The notes: generated from the sequence alone by a model not told the origin. A stretch of DNA of 64,000 nt from Actinoplanes sp040639655 (GCF_040639655.1 NZ_JBFAAI010000033.1:1-64000), one strand, 5' to 3'; counted from the first letter of the stretch, positions 23,263 through 31,563 are shown. Translations and numbers: made by a program.

Positions 23263-25899
23263 GTGCCCGACCAGCCCGGACGTACGCCGCTCTTCGCCGA
23301 CCGGGTGTTCCAGGCCGTCACGGCGCTGACGTTCGTCGATGTCGCGCTGTTCGTGCTGCAGGAGTACATCGGGCGGCTCTGGCCCTCATCCGTCGACTGG
23401 CTGCTGATGATGGCGGTCGTCGTGCCGACGCTGATGCTCTGCCGGCGGGTGCAGACCGACCCGGCGTCGGCTCCGGCGGTACGCACCTACTGGCGTACCG
23501 TCCGGATCGGTATCTATTTCTTCGTCGGTGTCATAGGACTGCGCTTCCTGCACGAGTCCGGTGCTGGCGGCTGGCTGCTGCCGGCGTCCGTGGCGCTGCA
23601 CGTCGCCGGCGGTCTCGTCCTCACCTGGCCGCTGATCGGCCTGCCGCTCAGCGTCCGTAGCCGTGCGCAGAAGGTCGCCGTGTGGCTGGACCTGGGCACC
23701 CTGTCGGCGGCCGCCGCACTGCTGATCTGGCACTTCGCCGCGTCCTGCCAGTTCGCCGGCGGCCAGGTCACCATGGCCGGCGTGCTGTCCGCCGCGGTGA
23801 TCATGGGTGCCGGGCTCAACGTCGTCTATCTGGGCGCCCGGGTGGTGCTCGCCGGCGTCGACTCCTTCGCCCGGCGCGGGTTGTACTGGATCGCTGCGTC
23901 GGCGCTGATCGGTGCGCTGGGCTCCGCGGTCAGCTTCCTCGATCCGCGGCAGCCCGACGGTAACCCGCTCGTCGTGGTGCTGCCGCTGGCGGCCTACGCG
24001 GCCGCCGTCGGCGCGCGGGTGCAGGTGGTGGACACCGCGGCCGGTGCCCGGCCGAGGCGGGCACCGCGTGGCTACAGCCTGATGCCGTACGTGGCGATCG
24101 CGGCCGTCGACGCGATGGTCATCCACCAGAACCTCCGGGGCACCGGTACCGGCCTGCTCATCGACATGGTCGCGGTGGCACTCACCGCGCTGGTGGTGAT
24201 CCGCCAGCTCATCGCGTTCCGGCAGAACGACGCCCTGCTCGCCCGGATCGGTGTGCAGGAGAACCGGTTCCGTCTGCTGGTGCAGAACTCCACCGACATG
24301 GTGACCATCACCGAACCGGGCGGGGTGCTCACCTATGTGAGCCCGGCCGCGCACGGGATCCTGGGCACCGACCCGGGCGAGATGATCGGTACCGCCCTGG
24401 CCGGCCGGATGCACCCGGACGACGTGGCCACGGTGACCGGGCGGCTCGCGGCGGTGGCCGCGGCCCCCGGCAGCACGGCCACCTATCAGCTGCGGCTGCG
24501 GCACGCCGACGGCACGTACCGCTGGCTCGAGGTGATCAGCGCGAACCTGACCGGCGAGCCGAGCGTCGGCGGCGTCGTCAGCAACGCGCGGGACATCACC
24601 GAGACGCGTGAGGTGCGCGACCGGCTCAGCTACGAGGCCAGCCACGACATGCTCACCGGCCTGGTCAACCGGGCGCTGTTCGGCAAGCGGGTCGCCGCCG
24701 CGGTGACCGCCGCCCCGGACCGTCCGGTCAGCATCGTGCTCGTCGACCTGGACGGCTTCAAGATCGTCAACGAGACGTTCGGGCACGGCACCGGCGACGC
24801 ACTGCTGGTGCACGTGGCCGAGCGCATCCGCGCCAGCGTCCGGCCCACCGACACGGTCGCCCGGCTGGGCGGCGACGAGTTCGCCATCCTCTTCGAGGGT
24901 GCCGCCGGCACCGACGTCGACCTGGTACTGACCCGCATCGCGACGACCCTGCTCGAGCCGGCCGTGATCGACGGGGAGCCGATGACCGTACGCGCCAGCT
25001 TCGGTGTGGTCGACGGGCGCGGCGGCGACGACGCCGGCGACCTGCTACGGCAGGCCGACATCGCGATGTACGAGGCGAAGGAACGTGGCGGGGGCGGCTT
25101 CGAACGTTACCGGCCGGGCATGGAGACCCGTGGTGCCGAACGCGGACGCCGGGCCGCCGCGCTGCACACCGCGATCCTCGAGGACCAGCTCGTCACGTTC
25201 TTCCAGCCGGTGGTGACGCTGCCGGACGGCCGGATGACCGGCGCCGAGGCGCTGGTGCGCTGGCAGCACCCCACCGAGGGACTGCTCGGGCCGGGTGCCT
25301 TCATCGACACGGCGGAGCAGACCGGCCTGATCGTCCCGCTCGGCGCCTGGGTGCTGCGCGCCGCGACCCGTGAGGCGGCGACCTGGCCGGGCGAACTCAC
25401 CGTGTCGGTGAACGTGTCGGCCCGGCAGCTGCGCGAGAACGGCTTCCCGGACGTGGTGGCCGCGGCACTGCGCGACAGCGGGCTGCCCGCCCGCCGGCTG
25501 ACCGTGGAGATCACCGAGTCGGTCGCGGTCGGTGGCGGCGCCACCGGTGACAACCTGCAGAAACTTCGGGACCTGGGCGTACGGCTGTCGCTCGACGACT
25601 TCGGCACCGGCGCCTCCACGCTCACCCTGCTCGCCACCTGCCCGGTGCACCAGATCAAACTGGACCGCTCGTTCGTGCCCGACGGCGGATCGGACGCGAT
25701 CGCGACGGCCGTGGTCCAGATGGCCCACGCGTTCGGCCTGGAGGCGATCGCCGAGGGCATCGAGACGGCCGAGCAGGCAGCGCACCTGACCGGGCTGGGC
25801 TACGAACGTGCCCAGGGCTTCCACTTCGCCCGCCCGATGCCCGCCGCCGACCTGCGCGACCGTCTCGCCGGCGCCGCGGTCAGGCAGCCGGCTTCGTAG
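23263..25899 (+). CDS. Membrane PAS-GGDEF-EAL c-di-GMP protein
   Basis: An 878-residue signalling protein. Residues about 20-320 hold eight or nine hydrophobic helices, followed by a PAS domain (about 333-445, RLLVQNSTDMVTITEPG), a GGDEF domain with RLGGDEFAIL near 535-544 and an RPTD inhibition site exactly five residues before it, and an EAL domain (about 625-870). The EAL catalytic residues are all present: GAEALVRW, SVNVSARQL, VEITESVAV, LDDFGTGAST, QIKLDRSF, AEGIETAEQ and AQGFHFARP. It could therefore both make and degrade c-di-GMP in response to a membrane or PAS signal. GGAGAGA upstream supports the GTG start. The frameshifted gene at 13208-15533 is a paralogue with the same membrane domain. 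Confidence 0.93.
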   Translation: MPDQPGRTPLFADRVFQAVTALTFVDVALFVLQEYIGRLWPSSVDWLLMMAVVVPTLMLCRRVQTDPASAPAVRTYWRTVRIGIYFFVGVIGLRFLHESGAGGWLLPASVALHVAGGLVLTWPLIGLPLSVRSRAQKVAVWLDLGTLSAAAALLIWHFAASCQFAGGQVTMAGVLSAAVIMGAGLNVVYLGARVVLAGVDSFARRGLYWIAASALIGALGSAVSFLDPRQPDGNPLVVVLPLAAYAAAVGARVQVVDTAAGARPRRAPRGYSLMPYVAIAAVDAMVIHQNLRGTGTGLLIDMVAVALTALVVIRQLIAFRQNDALLARIGVQENRFRLLVQNSTDMVTITEPGGVLTYVSPAAHGILGTDPGEMIGTALAGRMHPDDVATVTGRLAAVAAAPGSTATYQLRLRHADGTYRWLEVISANLTGEPSVGGVVSNARDITETREVRDRLSYEASHDMLTGLVNRALFGKRVAAAVTAAPDRPVSIVLVDLDGFKIVNETFGHGTGDALLVHVAERIRASVRPTDTVARLGGDEFAILFEGAAGTDVDLVLTRIATTLLEPAVIDGEPMTVRASFGVVDGRGGDDAGDLLRQADIAMYEAKERGGGGFERYRPGMETRGAERGRRAAALHTAILEDQLVTFFQPVVTLPDGRMTGAEALVRWQHPTEGLLGPGAFIDTAEQTGLIVPLGAWVLRAATREAATWPGELTVSVNVSARQLRENGFPDVVAAALRDSGLPARRLTVEITESVAVGGGATGDNLQKLRDLGVRLSLDDFGTGASTLTLLATCPVHQIKLDRSFVPDGGSDAIATAVVQMAHAFGLEAIAEGIETAEQAAHLTGLGYERAQGFHFARPMPAADLRDRLAGAAVRQPAS

Positions 25900-25951
25900 C
25901 CGGGGGAGTCCGAAGGGTGTTGCCGGCGTTCTCCTCCCGGGCGGTCACCGG

Positions 25952-26350
25952 TCAGGAGACGCTGTCGAACTCCCAGTAGGCCCTCAGAGCCGTGATCTTG
26001 CCCGAACCGTCGCTCCGGTAGGTGAAGACACCGGACACCTGCACGGAATGGCCGCCCGGCAACGTGATGTGGATACTGCCCACGTCGGCGACCTCGTCGC
26101 CGCACAGGTACGAGTGTTCGATCGCGAAACGCATCCGGTCGACCTGGCCGATCACGGTGTCGTAGAACCCGGCGATGGCCTCGGCTCCGTGGTGCCCGCG
26201 GCCGTCCGGGCACAGCGGCGACGGGCCGACCGGGTCCTCCACCACGGCGTCGTCGGCGAACAGCCCGAGCCAGGTGTCGCGGTCCTTCGCGCCGGCCGCC
26301 GCCTGGGAACGCCGCGCCAGGTCGCGGGCGGTCAACGTCACCGATGTCAT
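25952..26350 (-). CDS. Ketosteroid-isomerase-like NTF2/SnoaL protein
   Basis: A 132-residue cone-fold protein starting at ATG 26350. FADDAVVEDPVGPSPL followed by GAEAIAGFYDTVIG closely resembles bacterial steroid delta-isomerase, including the catalytic aspartate (D39, matching Asp40 of Pseudomonas KSI). The end ITALRAYWEFDSV also matches. The second KSI acid (Asp103) is not obvious in VQVSGVFTYRSDG, so the activity could differ. A 28-base near-perfect palindrome whose centre fits the KstR operator consensus lies 36 bases upstream, pointing to control by a TetR-type steroid-catabolism regulator. No other steroid gene is in the window. Confidence 0.82.
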   Translation of the reverse strand: MTSVTLTARDLARRSQAAAGAKDRDTWLGLFADDAVVEDPVGPSPLCPDGRGHHGAEAIAGFYDTVIGQVDRMRFAIEHSYLCGDEVADVGSIHITLPGGHSVQVSGVFTYRSDGSGKITALRAYWEFDSVS

Positions 26351-26385
26351 CACAGGTCCCTTCTGCCGGACGAGCCGGAACGCCT

Positions 26386-26413
26386 CCGAGAGTAGAACGT
26401 GTTCTACTCTCGG
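26386..26413. promoter_or_regulatory. KstR-type operator
   Basis: Two 13-bp arms (26386-26398 and 26401-26413) form a perfect inverted repeat around a two-base centre. The core TAGAACGTGTTCTA fits the published KstR consensus TNNAACNNGTTNNA exactly. It lies 36 bases upstream of the ketosteroid-isomerase-like gene and at the 3' side of the convergently placed phosphoesterase tail. Confidence 0.75.
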
Positions 26414-26450
26414 GCAATCGGGAACCGCCTCGCCGGGCGTCCGGTGACCG

Positions 26451-27701
26451 TCAGGCCTGACGCGACGCCAGCTGCACGACCGTGATGTCCGACGGCGCGC
26501 CAACCCGCACCGGCGGTCCCCAGGCCCCGGCGCCGCGGCTGACGTACAACTGCGTGTCGCCGTACTTCTCCAGCCCCGCGAGGGTCGGGTTGGCCGCGTC
26601 GGCGATCAGCGTGGCCGGCCACATCTGCCCACCGTGGGTGTGGCCGGACAACTGCAGGTCGACGCCGTAACGGACCGCGTCGTGGATGACCACCGGCTGG
26701 TGGGCCAGCAGCACCGAGGCGCGGGACGGATCGCGGTCGCCGAGCGCCTTGACGAAGTCCGGGCCGTCACCGGAGTCCTCACCGGCGATGTCGTTGACGC
26801 CGGCCAGGTCGAAGGCGGGCATCGCGACGCGGGCGTTCTCCAGCGGCTGCCATCCGAGCTCGCGGACCTTGGCCACCCACTCGTCGGCGCCGGAGAAGTA
26901 CTCGTGGTTGCCGGTGACGAAGAACGTGCCGTGCCGCGACCGCAGTCCGCGCAACGGCTCGACGGAGGCCGCGAGTTCGTCGACATCGCCGTCGACCAGG
27001 TCGCCGACGACCGCGATCAGGTCGGGCTGGGTGGCGTTGACGGTGTCGGTGACCCGCTGCGCGAAACCGCGTCCCAGCACGGCGCTGAGGTGCACGTCGC
27101 TGACCACGGCGATGCGGAACCCGTGGGCGCCGCGCGGCAGCCTGGCCAGCGGCACGGTGACCCGCTTGACGGCCGGGCCGTTGATCGTGTCCCAGGTGCC
27201 GTAGCCGACGGTGCCGAGGGCGGCAGCGGCGGCGGCTCCGCCGACCACCCGCGAGACGAACATGCGGCGGGACAGGGCGGGCGGGCCGGCGGCGGGTTCG
27301 ACGGTCTCCACCTGCACCTCGGGCGTACGGGTGACGCCCTCTGCCCCGGCGAGCGCCGGAACCAGCACCGGCTCGGCGTCGCGGTGCCTCAGCCAGCGGG
27401 TCAGCAGCGGCCGGGCCACTTCACCGGCGAGCACCCCGAGCAGCAGGTAGAGGAAGACTGCCATCCACAGGTAGCCCGGCCAGGCCAGCACACTCTTGAC
27501 GACCAGCGGCACCGGAAGCGACTCGCCGGTCATCGCCACCACCGCAAGCACGGGAGCCGCGGTGAACAGCACGGTCCCCGCCCGCCGCCACCGGCTGCCG
27601 TGCGCCGTGGTCGCCCCGACCAGTCGCCGCCACAGGTACCAGTGCAGCGCGCCGAACACGGCCAGGACCAGAACTGCCGCCAGCACGGCGATAACGATCA
27701 T
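26451..27701 (-). CDS. Membrane metallophosphoesterase with internal Tat-like motif
   Basis: A 416-residue protein from ATG 27701, with GAAGGA about 12 bases upstream. Three or four helices occupy residues 1-95. A charged cytoplasmic linker follows, then LSRRMFVSRVVGGAAAAAALG (twin arginine at 145-146 plus a hydrophobic stretch). The calcineurin-like phosphoesterase domain (about 195-410) shows VVSDVHL, VVGDLVDGD, VTGNHEYF and LSGHTHGGQMW, which give the complete two-metal site. It resembles YkuE/YaeI-type phosphodiesterases. The arginine pair placed after transmembrane helices suggests Sec insertion followed by Tat export of the catalytic domain, as in actinobacterial Rieske proteins. Confidence 0.87.
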   Translation of the reverse strand: MIVIAVLAAVLVLAVFGALHWYLWRRLVGATTAHGSRWRRAGTVLFTAAPVLAVVAMTGESLPVPLVVKSVLAWPGYLWMAVFLYLLLGVLAGEVARPLLTRWLRHRDAEPVLVPALAGAEGVTRTPEVQVETVEPAAGPPALSRRMFVSRVVGGAAAAAALGTVGYGTWDTINGPAVKRVTVPLARLPRGAHGFRIAVVSDVHLSAVLGRGFAQRVTDTVNATQPDLIAVVGDLVDGDVDELAASVEPLRGLRSRHGTFFVTGNHEYFSGADEWVAKVRELGWQPLENARVAMPAFDLAGVNDIAGEDSGDGPDFVKALGDRDPSRASVLLAHQPVVIHDAVRYGVDLQLSGHTHGGQMWPATLIADAANPTLAGLEKYGDTQLYVSRGAGAWGPPVRVGAPSDITVVQLASRQA

Positions 27702-27949
27702 GAGTGGTGCTGTCCTTCGCTCGACTGCGGGCGAAGCTACCAGCGGGCGGCTGTCGAAACCCTGAGAAGCAGCGTTCGTATCGTTGCTCACACCCGGCGG
27801 GCGCCGTCCGGGCCGCTACCCGGTAAAGAGCCGTCTTCCTCGTCGCGCCTCCGGCCGCCCCTGATTCATTCGCCGGTGATGAGGGGCGTTCGCGTCCGGT
27901 CACCGAGACTCGTTGCCAACTGACCCCATGGGCCGAGGAGACGACGGCG
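27702..27949. other. Divergent promoter region, no element recognised
   Basis: These 248 bases separate the divergent phosphoesterase and permease genes. They contain GC-rich short hairpins but no riboswitch core that I can recognise. AGGAG about 10 bases before the permease ATG is its ribosome binding site. Confidence 0.4.
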
Positions 27950-29236
27950 ATGACGGACCTGCGAACCAGATTCCTGACGGTACGGCAGGCGGCGTTCATC
28001 GGTGTCGGCGCGATGGTGGGTGCCGGCATCTTCGCCCTGCTCGGCGCGGCCGGGGAGGTGGCCGGAGCGGCCGTCTGGCTGTCGTTCCTCATCGCGGGTG
28101 TCGTCGCGGCGCTGCAGGGCTACTCCTTCGCCAAGCTGGGCGCCCGCTACCCGTCGGCCGGCGGCATGCTGGAGTACGTGACCAGGGGTTTCGGCCCCGG
28201 CCACGTCACCGGGGTGACCGCATGGCTCACCTATGCGGCCAACGCCATCGTGACCGCGATGGTGGCGGTCTCCTTCGGCAGTTACGCCAGTGCCGTGTTC
28301 ACCGATGAGAACGCGGGCTGGGCGAAATTCTTCGCCGTGCTGATCATCGTGGTGGCGACCGTGGTGAACATCGTCGGATCGACGCTTGTCGCCCGCGCCC
28401 AGACCGTCATCGTCTACCTGGTCCTCGGCATCCTCGTCGTGTTCGCCGTGGTCACGCTCGCCGACATGGACCCGTCGCTGCTTGCGTTCTCCGGCTATCC
28501 GTCGCTGCGCGACATCATCTCCAGCGTCGCGCTCACCTTCTTCGCGTTCCTCGGCTTCGGCATCATCACCTTCACCACGAAGGACCTCAGACAGCCGGCT
28601 CGGCAGCTGCCCAGGGCGATGTATCTGGCGCTCGTCATCGCGGCGGTCATCTACATCGCCATCGCCTTGGGCGTCTTCGGCACCCTGACCGTCGACGAGG
28701 TGATCGCTTCCGGTGACACGGCGCTTGCCGTCGCCGCGCAGCCGTCGCTCGGTGACGCGGGCTACGTCCTGATGGCGATCACGGCTCTGTTCGCCACCGC
28801 GGGCGCCACGAATGCCGGCCTGTACCCGGCGGCCGGACTGTGCGACCGGCTGGCCGAGACCGGTCAGTTCCCCGGCGTGATGGCGCGGCGCCTCGGCGAC
28901 CGGGCATCGGCCGGCCTGCTGATCCAGGCGGCGGCCTGCCTGTTGCTGGCCGTGTTCTTCGACCTGGACGCGATCGCCTCGATCGGCAGCGCGGTGGCCC
29001 TGCTCATCTTCACCTTCATCACCGCCGCCCACTTCCGGGTCCGCTCCGAGACCGGGGCCAGCACCGCGATCCTCATCCTCGCGATCGGCTCGGCGGGCAT
29101 CGTGCTGCTCACGTTCACCTTCACCACGCTCATCCACGAACCGGCCTCGCTTGTCACCCTGGCCGGGATCCTGGTGCTGAGCATCGCCCTCGAACTCGGC
29201 TGGCGCCGCACCTCCGCGCGCCTGACCGCACATTAG
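27950..29236 (+). CDS. APC-superfamily amino acid permease
   Basis: A 428-residue integral membrane transporter with about twelve predicted helices. The N-terminal MVGAGIFALLGAAGEVAGAAVW is the helix-1 signature of the amino-acid/polyamine/organocation family (G-x-G-I-F). LTFFAFLGFGIITFTTKDLRQPARQLPRAMY in the middle matches the conserved helix 6 and following loop. It should import amino acids or amines with protons; the substrate is not evident. A 31-codon open frame with a good ribosome binding site that overlaps this stop follows immediately and is probably translated from the same mRNA. Confidence 0.9.
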   Translation: MTDLRTRFLTVRQAAFIGVGAMVGAGIFALLGAAGEVAGAAVWLSFLIAGVVAALQGYSFAKLGARYPSAGGMLEYVTRGFGPGHVTGVTAWLTYAANAIVTAMVAVSFGSYASAVFTDENAGWAKFFAVLIIVVATVVNIVGSTLVARAQTVIVYLVLGILVVFAVVTLADMDPSLLAFSGYPSLRDIISSVALTFFAFLGFGIITFTTKDLRQPARQLPRAMYLALVIAAVIYIAIALGVFGTLTVDEVIASGDTALAVAAQPSLGDAGYVLMAITALFATAGATNAGLYPAAGLCDRLAETGQFPGVMARRLGDRASAGLLIQAAACLLLAVFFDLDAIASIGSAVALLIFTFITAAHFRVRSETGASTAILILAIGSAGIVLLTFTFTTLIHEPASLVTLAGILVLSIALELGWRRTSARLTAH

Positions 29237-29248
29237 GGAGTCGCGCGT

Positions 29249-29344
29249 ATGAACGGTCTGCTGATGTGGGGACTCGTCCTCCCGCTACTGCTGGTGGTCG
29301 CGGGCGTTGTCGTCTGGCTCCGGCGCCGTAACGGTCCGCGCTGA
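29249..29344 (+). CDS. 31-residue single-helix miniprotein
   Basis: The frame reads MNGLLMWGLVLPLLLVVAGV followed by VVWLRRRNGPR: one transmembrane helix with a basic C-terminus. AGGGAG sits eight bases before the ATG and overlaps the TAG of the permease, so translation in the same operon is likely. It is too short for most gene finders. Small membrane peptides of this form often stabilise or modulate a neighbouring transporter, which is an inference. The gene ends seven bases before the convergent kinase gene. Confidence 0.55.
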   Translation: MNGLLMWGLVLPLLLVVAGVVVWLRRRNGPR

Positions 29345-29351
29345 CGACGCG

Positions 29352-30905
29352 TCACTCCTCCTCGTCCTTGTCCTCCTTTTCCTCGTCCTTCTCCTTCTCC
29401 TTCTCTTCTTTTTGTTTCGGCGCCTCGACCTTGTTCCCTGCCGGTGCCGGGTCTGCCGTCGTCACCTTCTTCGGCTGCGGCGCGGCTGCGGTCAGCGGCA
29501 CGGACTGTGCCACCGACAGGGTGACCCGGCATTCCGTGCTGCCGAGTTTGAACTGGCTGGGCGGTGTGCTCGAACCCCGGTAGGTGCCGCGGAGCACGGC
29601 GGTGTGGTCGCGGCCGGGCGCCAGGTCGGCGATCCGGGCGGCGACGGTCCGGCCGGTCTGCCGCCATCGGCCCGGAGTTCCGCCGGACAGCCGGTGTCCG
29701 GACGGCAGCGTGAAGGACAACGACGACTCCGGAATCGGCACCTGCCCGGAATTGGACACGTTGACCTTGGTGGTGAACCGGCCTTCGGCCGCCGCCACGA
29801 CGAATCCGACCGTGCACTGAGGCTGCGGCCGCGGCTCCGGTGCGGCCACCGGCGCGGCCGGGGCGGTGCCGGCCGCCTGCGCCCGCGTCGCCGGGCCGGG
29901 TTTGTCGCCGGGCAGCATGACCGCTCCGGCGGCGCCGGCCGCCACCACCACGGCCAGGCTGGTGACGGCGAGCCGCCGGTGCCGCCGCCGTGCGCCGGGC
30001 ACGGTGGCCGCCTCGGTCGTCGCCGGGTCGGCATCCCGTTCCGTCACCACGGCGGTCGGGGTGCCGTCCGGGGTGCCGGGAAGGGCGAGGATCGCCGGAT
30101 CGAGACCGGCCGCCGTGGCCAGCACCGCGGCCGCCTCGGCGGCACTCGGGCGGCGTGCGGGATCCTTGCTGAGGCATCGGCGGCACAGGTCGGCCATTTC
30201 GGCCGGCAGCCCGGCGATGCGCGGCAGATCGGCCGGCTCCTGGTAACGGTGGGCCCGCAGCATCTGGGTCGCGGTCGACGCCGTCCAGGGCAGCCGCCCG
30301 GCGAGCGAGCGGTAGAGGAGCAGGCCCAATGCGTACACATCGGTCGACGGGCGGACCAGGCCGTGTTCGAGACGCTCCGGAGCCAGATAGGCCGGTGTGC
30401 CCAACAGGTGGCCGGTCTTGCGGTCGTCGTCGCCGGACAGTGCCGAGATACCGAAGTCGAGCAGTTTCACCCTGGCCCCGGACACGACCACGTTGGCCGG
30501 TTTCACGTCCCGGTGCACGACGCTGCGGTCGTGGGCGGCGGCCAGTGCCGCGGCGACCTGGGCGACGATGACGACGGCGGTCTGCCAGGGCAGCGCCCCG
30601 GCGGTCAGCAGCTGCGCCAGGGTCCGGCCCTCGGCCACCTCCATCACCAGGTACGGCAGAGCACCGGCTTCGCCGTAGTCGTACACCTCCACGATGTTGG
30701 GATGCCGCAGGCGGGCCACCGCCCGTGCCTCGGCGCGGATGTGCGTCAGCACCGCCAGGTCACGTGCCAGCCCGGGGGAGAGGACCTTGACGGCCACGTC
30801 ACGGCCGAGGACCTCGTCGTGGGCACGCCACACCACCGACATGCCGCCGGCTCCGAGCCGGTCGCGTAGCCGGAAGCGGCCGTCCATCAGGTCTCCGGTG
30901 TTCAT
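29352..30905 (-). CDS. Membrane Ser/Thr protein kinase with CBM2-like ectodomain
   Basis: A 517-residue receptor-type Hanks kinase. The start at 30905 precedes the kinase fold directly. The cytoplasmic kinase (about 10-265) has GAGGMSVVWRA, K40 in VAVKVL, HRDVKPANVV at 131-140, DFG at 150-152 and GTPAYLAPE at 169-177. One helix (about 312-331) leads outside. Instead of PASTA repeats, residues about 364-464 read like a family 2 carbohydrate-binding module: bounding cysteines 364 and 459, VNVSNSGQVPIPESSLSFTLPSG, and STPPSQFKLGSTEC. The last 23 residues are almost only Glu, Lys and Asp. It may sense or dock to polysaccharide. The gene is monocistronic. Confidence 0.88.
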   Translation of the reverse strand: MNTGDLMDGRFRLRDRLGAGGMSVVWRAHDEVLGRDVAVKVLSPGLARDLAVLTHIRAEARAVARLRHPNIVEVYDYGEAGALPYLVMEVAEGRTLAQLLTAGALPWQTAVVIVAQVAAALAAAHDRSVVHRDVKPANVVVSGARVKLLDFGISALSGDDDRKTGHLLGTPAYLAPERLEHGLVRPSTDVYALGLLLYRSLAGRLPWTASTATQMLRAHRYQEPADLPRIAGLPAEMADLCRRCLSKDPARRPSAAEAAAVLATAAGLDPAILALPGTPDGTPTAVVTERDADPATTEAATVPGARRRHRRLAVTSLAVVVAAGAAGAVMLPGDKPGPATRAQAAGTAPAAPVAAPEPRPQPQCTVGFVVAAAEGRFTTKVNVSNSGQVPIPESSLSFTLPSGHRLSGGTPGRWRQTGRTVAARIADLAPGRDHTAVLRGTYRGSSTPPSQFKLGSTECRVTLSVAQSVPLTAAAPQPKKVTTADPAPAGNKVEAPKQKEEKEKEKDEEKEDKDEEE

Positions 30906-30982
30906 CGAGCTGATCGATGCCCTGATGTCGGGGGGTGGAAACACCCGCGCCGGTACGGGCTGACGTTCCCGGCCCCGGCGGG

Positions 30983-30988
30983 TAGATT
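30983..30988 (+). promoter_or_regulatory. Leaderless -10 box (TAGATT) for the SUKH gene
   Basis: TAGATT ends eight bases before the GTG at 30997, with no ribosome binding site in between. Confidence 0.5.
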
Positions 30989-30996
30989 CGGCCGTC

Positions 30997-31512
30997 GTGC
31001 TGAGTGACCTGGAACGGGTGGCGCCCGCGTTTCTCGCCCACCGGTCGGCGACCGTGCTCCCGATCGACTGGGAGTTGATCGGGAACCACTTCGGCCTCAC
31101 GTACCCGGCGGACTACGTCGCCTATCGCAGCCACTACACGCACCTGACGATCGACGATTTCATGATGATCACCGGGCCGGTGCCCGGCCAGGAGCGTGGA
31201 TACATCGCCGGAGTCGAGGAAAGTCTCGAGCTGGTACGCGATTTCGCCGCCGACGACATGACCGAGGGATTTCAGGCGTACCCCGAACCCGGCGGTGTGT
31301 TCCCCTGGGGCGCCTCCAACGAGGGCGACATGTTCTTCTGGCGCGTGAACGGCCCCGATCCGGACGCGTGGACGTGCGTGGTGTCCACCCGCAACGGCGA
31401 CTGGTGGGAACACGACGGCGGTGCGTTGTCGCTGGTGGTCGGCCTGATCGACGGGTCGGTCGAACATTGGGGCCTGCCGCCGCAGCCCCGCCCCGACCCG
31501 CCGGTGGCCTGA
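30997..31512 (+). CDS. SMI1/KNR4 (SUKH) family protein
   Basis: A 171-residue protein of the SUKH fold. Typical features are IDWELIGNHFGLTYPADYVAYRSHY at residues 23-47, FPWGASNEGDMFFWRV near 101-116 and WTCVVSTRNGDWWEHDGG. Many SUKH proteins are immunity proteins paired with polymorphic toxins, but many are orphans with other roles. No toxin gene is adjacent here: the neighbours are the divergent membrane kinase and a YdjM-like protein. Function is therefore left open. Confidence 0.8.
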   Translation: MLSDLERVAPAFLAHRSATVLPIDWELIGNHFGLTYPADYVAYRSHYTHLTIDDFMMITGPVPGQERGYIAGVEESLELVRDFAADDMTEGFQAYPEPGGVFPWGASNEGDMFFWRVNGPDPDAWTCVVSTRNGDWWEHDGGALSLVVGLIDGSVEHWGLPPQPRPDPPVA

Positions 31513-31549
31513 CACGGTCGAAAGCGGCCTCGCTGTGGTCGTGCGGGCC

Positions 31550-31555
31550 TAGGAT
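31550..31555 (+). promoter_or_regulatory. Leaderless -10 box (TAGGAT) for the YdjM-like gene
   Basis: TAGGAT ends eight bases before the ATG at 31564, and no Shine-Dalgarno is present. Confidence 0.5.
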
Positions 31556-31563
31556 CGTCGCCC

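Noticed and set aside
27702..27949. A riboswitch ahead of the amino acid permease
   Set aside because: The 248-base leader region has GC-rich hairpins, but I could not match any conserved riboswitch core. A covariance-model search would be needed.
27866..29233. A 455-residue minus-strand frame opposite the permease
   Set aside because: Extreme Gly/Asp/Arg/Glu bias typical of antisense translation of a membrane protein gene.
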